NCBI RefSeq assembly: GCF_000344685.1
Contig: NW_006920417.1
Coordinates: 1,187,412-1,251,411, forward strand
DNA from: Gloeophyllum trabeum ATCC 11539
Taxonomy: Eukaryota > Basidiomycota > Agaricomycetes > Gloeophyllales > Gloeophyllaceae
Reading direction: 5' to 3'
Length of the DNA stretch: 64,000 nt
Part shown: positions 57,357 through 64,000 of the stretch, piece after piece
Position numbering within the stretch: position 1 is the stretch's first letter
How the letters are laid out: every line of letters starts with the position of its first letter
Translations under genes and position numbers: made by a program
The notes under the pieces: generated by a model
The model's input: the letters and a program-made list of their open reading frames with translations, nothing else
Databases searched by the model: none
What the model was told of the DNA's origin: nothing

Positions 57357-58762
57357 AGCTAGCTCACTGTCTCTCCCAACAAGAGGCTCGGAGAGCAGGA
57401 CGTCGACGTTGACTGTATGTCTTGCACGTGAATGCCTCGGACTCTAATCTGGACACCGTGACGCGTACATATGGACACACAAATCCTCTACAAATACATA
57501 GACAAGCATGCGTGGGCCTACTTAGTGAGTGGCACAATCTGCCCGAGTTCGCACAGAAGCCATTACGCAAAGCATAACCGCTGCTCAAATTGGGCTCACA
57601 GCGACGATCGCGGATCAAGGGAGCAGAACACGGGATGGCCGTTTGACGGGGGGTCGTGGTCGTCGGAAGCCAGCGAGAGGGGACAACCCCCCCGTTCGGT
57701 GTCCAATAAGAACGAGACGGCACCTTACCCAAGGTATAGAAACGTAAATCTCCCCTTCACCGACGAGCGCGCAGCACCGGCGTACCCTTCATTCAACGGA
57801 GTGCACGAGACATGGAAGTCTTTCAAAGTACAGGAGAGGAACAGAGACTACCAGGGTCCGAGAAGAAGATTGGCAGTAGGTGGCGATAAGCAGGGTCGTG
57901 ACAAACAAGCGCGCTCGAGCAGATCAAGTACGGCGTGCGGATCGAGTTTAGCTTGCGGGACTGTCAGCAAGGGATAGAATCGGGGGGGGGGATTTGCGCC
58001 GTTCAGCGAGAACTGACGTAGAGAGTATACCCAAAGATGCAAGAATAGCATGCAAGAGACAATAAGATACCATAGCTCAGACGACACGCGCCCTTGGCTG
58101 AAATTTCAGGGGCGCGCGTACATAGGAGACATGGTACCTTTCGCCTCCGATTGAGCTGTGAATCAGCGGAAGCACCACATGCTGTTCGGAACGATTTCGC
58201 ATCCAGCAGAGTCCGTGGACCGCCGTCTCAGGAATCCGGTGGAGTACAACTGTCCATCGCCGCTGAGAACTGCGAACAAAGACAAAGCAGTGCACCGACG
58301 CACCAGAAATAGACACGTGATGCGCGATTGGGAGAGGCGTGTAAGCTAGAGCTGTGCGAACGCCTTCGGCTTCATTTGCGGCATGCCATTGAGCCTCAAA
58401 GTTCCGCTCACGCTCATTCACAGGAAACACCCGAAAGGAAACCAACGGACTTCTTCCACGCCCTAGACCAGCCGCGCCTCAATCCCCTATGACCGACCAT
58501 AGCCAGCACCAGCGCCCAGGGCTACCGAAAAGGAAACATGAATGAAGGCCAACAATCCTGGTGGCGTTTCAACTTGACGGAGGAACTTGCCTGTCTCATG
58601 ACGATCCGATAAAGGGACCTTTGACCTTAATCCGCGTCTTTCTCCTTCCTCCCCCTTCGGCCATTATCCGCTCGTCGCATTGTGGCGGCACGCTCTGCAC
58701 TGGCCACCGCCGGCGAAAGAAGTTCATTATGCACGAAGCCAGAATCAAACCTTACATATTTA
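57357..58762. other. Divergent intergenic region, 1.4 kb
   Basis: Between the M64 gene start (-) and the F-box-like gene start (+), so it should contain both promoters. A G-run occurs at 57981-57990. Open frames are short and without family resemblance. Confidence 0.5.
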
Positions 58763-59346
58763 ATGGCCTCTCTTCCCTCTTCCTCCAACAGGACTGAACA
58801 CAGGGGTCTCCCGGCCCTCCCAGACGTATTGATAGAGGAGATACTTTCGCATTTGGAAGTTCCAGAGATGGTGAACTGCAGACAGGTGAGTCAGATTGTG
58901 GCAGATCACAGATTGCAGTATAAGACTGAAGCATATCCTGCTTTACCTGATCAGCTCTGCTCCCGTATAAGAGACATCATCGACGATTCGGATTACTTAC
59001 AAGACAATATCGACTATTACATCGAAGAGCAAGTTAGCATATACAAGCTGCGAGATGCTTTACCACCCGAGTTACAAGCCGACGACGAGGCGGTCGTACT
59101 GAACAATGGTGCGTGGCGCTATGGACCAGAACATGTTCAAGTCTAACGACCGGCGCGATGACAGCCGCGGACTACATGGATGTTTTGGAGCGTTCCAACG
59201 AGCTTTTGGAAGAGAGACTGGACCGGATATTCCAGGAGTTGGAGGAATTGAAGGCCACAACCTTAGAGAACGCTCGCCGAATCCTTGGTGAGCAAGGGCT
59301 ATCGGAACTCGATAATGGATTGGGAGCAGAAGAGGAACCCGCATAA
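58763..59346 (+). CDS. Small F-box-like protein with C-terminal coiled coil
   Basis: Exons 58763-59108 and 59165-59346 give 175 residues. Residues ~17-50 (LPALPDVLIEEILSHLEVPE, then NCRQVSQIVADHRLQYK) resemble an F-box of the LP-D-x-L-x-E-I type ending in the common LQYK. The rest differs from usual F-box proteins: an acidic helical segment (RIRDIIDDSDYLQDNIDYYI), then a coiled coil (LERSNELLEERLDRIFQELE and on). A GT...AG pair at 58872-58919 is 48 nt and in frame, so part of the F-box half could be an intron instead. That would leave a small helical protein of unknown family. Such short coiled-coil proteins are often complex subunits, but I cannot assign one. Confidence 0.55.
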
Positions 59347-60057
59347 CGTACTTTCCCCAGTATAACTTATTCGTAAATACTTCGACTTTGTCCGACGGCG
59401 CTGGTCTGCCTGGTCCTACTGTTTAAAGACGTACGGGAGTCGGGTACTCCTGCAATAATGGCGATCGGAAATCATTCTGTTTCTTGACACTAAGGTCCGA
59501 ATGCCCAGCACTGCTAAGGCCTAGCGCACTCGCACGTATTCCTCGGAGATCGGGCAGAGTCTGTATATGCCTTAGACCTCCGACATTGCGGCCACACAGG
59601 GTGTAGGGCTTCAAGCGTTGATAAATCGTCTTAGAATTGGCCCTCTTGCTCTGGTGGCACTTGGGCCCGCCGTCGTCGAACAAGCCAGAAAAAAGCAGTA
59701 CACTTCCCCTCTCCTGCCTGGTCGACAGCGCCAGAATCGAAGAAGATAATCAGTTCAGCAGACCTGATAATCCGACCCATGTAGCGACACCGGAAACCGA
59801 GCCAAGAATGGATGGCAACGCGTCAATGGGCGTCTTCAGCAAAGAAGGTCCGAAAGGCTCCAGCGGCAAAGTCCGCCCACTGCACTCAGGCTCAGCTTTG
59901 GATGCCACCGTTGAACGTTGACTACCACTGTCGGCGCCGGACGCGACGTTGACGACGTGTAAGCGCGTTCAGGCCGTGGCTATTCCTTTGGTTTTCCTGT
60001 ATACACTGTCTGCAGCTTGAGACTAGCCGAAACTGGGTCGGACGTTAGGAGCCCACC
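59347..60057. other. Intergenic region upstream of the septation kinase
   Basis: About 710 bp with no supported gene. An ACGCGT box lies at 59818-59823, about 235 bp before the kinase start. Single copies of this hexamer are expected by chance. Confidence 0.45.
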
Positions 60058-63000
60058 ATGCCTGCACTCACGGGCTCCACGTCAAGTAGCGGGAGTTCCA
60101 AGAACCTAGGGGACTATGTGAGAGGACACCAAGGAGTATATGCGTCTGTGATAGCTGAGTGATACTTAGCAATTAGGAGATTGCCTGGGCAAAGGCGCTT
60201 TCGGACAAGTGTATCGTGCGTGAATCTGGAATATGTCTTATTCTGTTATGGGTGTGACCATAGGGGACTCTGTAGGAGCGCTGAATTGGGCGACCGGGGA
60301 GACTGTAGCAATCAAGGAGATCCAGCTGAGCAATATTCCGAAGGGCGAGATCGGAGAGATTATGGTATGCTCGATTGTTGCACCAGGGTCCTAGGCTGAA
60401 GTACTGATCGGACGGTGGACAGTCCGAGATCGACCTACTGAAGAATCTCGATGTGAGGCTTGATGATTCCAGTAGCTGCTCGTTGCTGAATGCGTGCATA
60501 GCATCCGAACATTGTGAAGTACAAGGGTTTCAAGAAAGAACGGGAGTATCTCTACATAATCCTCGAGTACGCGATCTTCGGAACGCCTCAGGTTCGCTCT
60601 ACTAATTTACAATCAGGTTCTGCGAGAACGGATCACTTCACAATATATGCAAGCGGTTCGGAAAGTTTCCGGAGAACCTTGTAGCCGTGTACATATCCCA
60701 AGTCCTCGAAGGGCTGGTATATCTACACGACCAAGGTGTCATCCATCGCGACATCAAGGGCGCTAATATCCTCACAAACAAGGATGGTTGTGTCAAGTTG
60801 GCTGACTTTGGTGTCGCTGCTAAAGCGACTCCAGGGGTAGTCAGTGACGCTACCGTGGTGGGGAGTCCTTACTGGAGTAAGTATTCAAATAGTACATCTA
60901 ATGCATTACCGAACGCAATCTCGTAAATAGTGGCACCGGAAGTCATCGAACAGTCGGGGGCTACCACTGCGTCGGACATCTGGTCAGTCCTATCCTTACA
61001 CATTCAACTGTGTACCAAATTCGTTGCAGGAGCGTAGGTGCTACGGTGATAGAGCTCCTGGAGGGCAGGCCTCCGTACCACTTCCTTGACCCGATGCCCG
61101 CATTGTTCCGCATCGTCCAAGACGACTGCCCTCCGATTCCAGAGGGCGCGTCGCCCATCGTCAGGAACTTCCTCGAGCACTGCTTCCAGAAGGACGCGAA
61201 CTTGCGTATATCTGCGAAGAAGTTGCTGAAGCACCCTTGGATGGTCGCGGCTAGGCGACAGATGGGCGCCGAAGGCGGGTTTGGCCGCGGAGAGTCAGCA
61301 TCAGCCAATCGGGAAGGAAGGAGACCACCCAGCAATTATAACTATGACGAAGCTGTATTGAAAGTGCAAGAATGGAATGAAGCACTCAAGTGTAAGTCCG
61401 CGCTCGCTATGGCTCGGGATGTCCCTTCTTATGACCCACAGCTCCCTCACGACCGTCCAAGCATCCAGCACGCGCTCGCCCAACAACCCCTCCAGATTCG
61501 CCCTTATTTGACATATCGAATGGCCCTGGCATACCGGCATCAACCTCCGCGGGCTCTCAACCTACCGTAACTCCTGGATGGCGTATGCCTACCATTTCCA
61601 GCAGCAAGGCACCTACAGTCATCGTTCCACCACGCATAGTCGAACCAGAAGAGCAGACGGATAACTGGGATGATGACTTCGAGGAGGGAATATCCTTCTC
61701 GAAACTACAAGGTACGCCTGGCACAACATTCATTTCCGCTTTTGGCGTACTCACACCAGGTGCTTGCACATGAATCAAGCCCTGGAAAAGACGCCTGCTG
61801 AAGAGGAAAAGCTTGAAGCCGACGAGAACGCTCAGACCATTCGTCCAAATCGGAGCCCACCAGCCAAATCGCCCATGCCTTTGTCAAAGCCGCCAGCAGA
61901 GACAATAGGTCCTATCGTTGAGGACTACTCGGATCTTGCATTCGACGAGGATGACGATAAGTTGGAGGAGAAGCTCATGGACTTCAAGGTGTGCTTCTTG
62001 TGAACTTGAGACGTTATCGTCACTAACTCGCGAGCCCTTGTTTAGCTGAAGACATCGTCTCGGCGGGGGTTATATCATCCAGACGATATCAAGACATTTG
62101 GCTTGGGTCAAATATCCCCAGGCCCCAAGACTGCGCCCCTTCCGGAGCTGGACCGAAAGCCCTCCCGACCATCTCTCAGTCCTAGGACGTCTTCCCCCAA
62201 CGCTTCAGCAGGCCCTTCTACATCGCGCCCCTCGCATTCTCGCTCATCGTCATTCGCCGGTTCACCCGGGGGTTCGCTTGGCCGTTCGGAAATTAAACGC
62301 CTCGCGAGCCAGGCCGAGTTCGATAAGTATGCAGAAGATGACGATGAGGACTATGACGATGTTTTCGGCAAACCGAATGGCAACAGTGAGTCCTTCATCT
62401 GCATCCCCAAGGCGCCTTGGGTGTGACCTGAAACACGTGTTTCATCAGCGAATGGAGCTGCCTTGCAGAGATTGCAGTTAACCACGCGCCTCTCCAGCAG
62501 ATCATGGGTAGGACCCTCATCCAAATCTCTTTGGGCACTTGGCTGACTTGACTCTCAGCTTGGTGATGATGACATCGACGAAGAGGATCCATTCGCCGAG
62601 GTGCGTTTTACTGGTATTGAAGGTGGACTCGTATAAACTAGTCGGATAGATCGACGAAGGATTTTCAGAAGACGATCTGGAGGCTAATCTGCAACGAGAT
62701 AAATACGCTCGGATGTGCAATGCAGTGAATCAGCTGCTAGACGGGCTGACTCCATCAGCACCGGACTTTCAATTGCGCGACGCTTGTGATCAGCTTGTAA
62801 GTCAATCTTATACAGGAGGAAATCGTTTCTGACTGTTTCCAGATGACCATTCTGCAAGATGTACCGGAGATGCAGGAGCAACTAGTCTCTTCCCACGGCA
62901 TGCTTGCAATACTGGAAGTTCTGGAGGGTAAATGTTCCCGGGATGTTGTCTTGAAGTTGTTGCAAATAGTCAATCTGGTATGCTTGCTGCGAAGTTCTCC

Positions 63001-64000
63001 CAGATGCTGTGATTTATTTATGGTTGTAGCTTGTCACCGGTGACATGGGTTTCTTGGAAAGTTTCTGTCTAATAGGGTATGTCATTTCGAATCTACTGAC
63101 GACGTTGGTATTTACTCTGCGGCTCCAGAGGCATCCCAGTTGTAATGGGTAGGGTCACCATTGTTACCGTTCAAGAGTGTGCCTTGACATACTTATACTG
63201 CCATGTATAGGTTTTACTTCCAAGAAGTACCCCTCTGAATGCCGCCTGGAAGCGTCCCACTTCATCGGGCTTTTGTGTCAATCGTCTGTTTTGACCCTTC
63301 AGATGTTCATTTCGTACGTTATATCAGCTATGACTGCTCTACTTGCTGACCCGTGGTTATAGATGTCGGGGTCTCAAGGTTTTAGTGGACCTCCTCGACG
63401 AAGACTACGCAGAACAGACGGAACTTGTGGTCCGTGCTCTCAATGGCATAAGGAGTGTCTTTGAGTTGCAGAGTCCTACCAAGAAGAACGACTTCTGTCG
63501 CATGTTCATCAGAGAAGGCCTACTGGACCCTCTCTCCTCCGCCCTGCTTAATGTGATGGCGACCACGGAGGAGAAATCCGCGGACATCAAGGGACGAATA
63601 ATCCAGATCATTCTGATATTTTGCCAAGTATCTGTGTCCGATATCCACGTCCGCAATGCTCTTGGGACCCGAAAGGTCATAAGACGTACGTAGTCGAAGG
63701 GTCCTGTCTTTGCGTTTGTCTGACACCTACCAGGTTTCTTACGTGCCTGCGAGTTGCTCGACGGCGACCATTTGGTGCAGATGCTGAAAGCCGTTAAGCA
63801 TTTATCCATGAATGCCACCCTGCTTGACGTCTTACAGAATGCCAATGCCATCGAGATCCTATGTCGCATTCTGGACGAGCAGAGTTCGGGCCCACGCAGT
63901 ACGGTAAGACCGCCTCTGGGGTTGTCAGGGGTTCCTTTCTCACAAAAGCTTAGGACGTATCAAATCACATCTTCCAAACCTGCTATAACCTCTGCCGGCT
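60058..64000 (+). CDS. Septation-initiation kinase, Cdc7/SepH/Cdc15 type (3' end outside window)
   Basis: Twenty-one exons are visible: 60058-60117, 60170-60215, 60276-60364, 60423-60452, 60502-60566, 60617-60876, 60931-60982, 61030-61391, 61469-61711, 61780-61988, 62046-62385, 62449-62507, 62559-62600, 62650-62796, 62843-62977, 63030-63076, 63129-63148, 63211-63313, 63363-63685, 63734-63903 and 63954 onward, about 950 codons so far. The STE-type kinase domain follows a short tail: [57 protein letters not shown] disordered acidic linker with [14 protein letters not shown] precedes an ARM-like helical region ([20 protein letters not shown] through [17 protein letters not shown]). This is the architecture of fission yeast Cdc7 and Aspergillus SepH, which trigger septum formation. 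The reading frame is intact to the window edge. Confidence 0.9.

Overview
The window looks like nuclear DNA of a basidiomycete, most likely an Agaricomycete mushroom or polypore. Nearly every gene is split by 45-70 nt GT-AG introns, and several families are typical of that group: a DUF6533 membrane protein, an F-box/LRR protein and a C2-NACHT-WD40 NLR. The species cannot be named from the sequence. No rRNA, tRNA, CRISPR or bacterial operon was seen. Splice sites were read by eye, joining GT...AG pairs that keep frame and restore family-conserved sequence. The stated exon sums all divide by three for the complete genes.

Layout. 1-2.4 kb: no clear gene; an assembly gap between two copies of a 343-bp repeat. 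2.5-11.1 kb: F-box protein (-), mitochondrial processing peptidase beta (+), CaaX protease Rce1 (+), DUF6533 membrane protein (+). 11.2-15.4 kb: a 12-exon hAT-transposase-derived gene (-) with three BED fingers and lost catalytic residues. 15.4-17.6 kb: intergenic, with gap 2 and a cluster of ACGCGT boxes. 17.7-25.2 kb: Aurora kinase (+), flavin monooxygenase (-), Zn2Cys6 regulator (+). 26.1-32.3 kb: NLR whose near-identical WD40 array is interrupted by gap 3. 32.8-38.8 kb: endosomal Qa-SNARE (-), two non-autonomous DNA transposons, quinone oxidoreductase (+). 38.8-43.6 kb: gene-poor. 43.6-57.4 kb: five minus-strand genes: alpha/beta-hydrolase, ribosomal-L1-domain protein, MFS transporter, a large disordered CaaX protein and a secreted M64 metallopeptidase. 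58.8-64 kb: a small F-box-like/coiled-coil protein and the first ~950 codons of a Cdc7/SepH-type septation kinase that runs off the right edge.

Links between genes. Aurora and the septation kinase both act in mitosis and cytokinesis. Rce1 could process the protein ending in CVIM that is encoded 45 kb away. The monooxygenase and the Zn2Cys6 regulator share a divergent ~0.9 kb promoter region. The most unusual items are the domesticated-looking triple-BED hAT gene, the high-internal-conservation NLR and the 1.19-kb element with GATTCTG subterminal repeats. All three gaps look like unmerged contig overlaps; merging the one in the NLR restores its reading frame.
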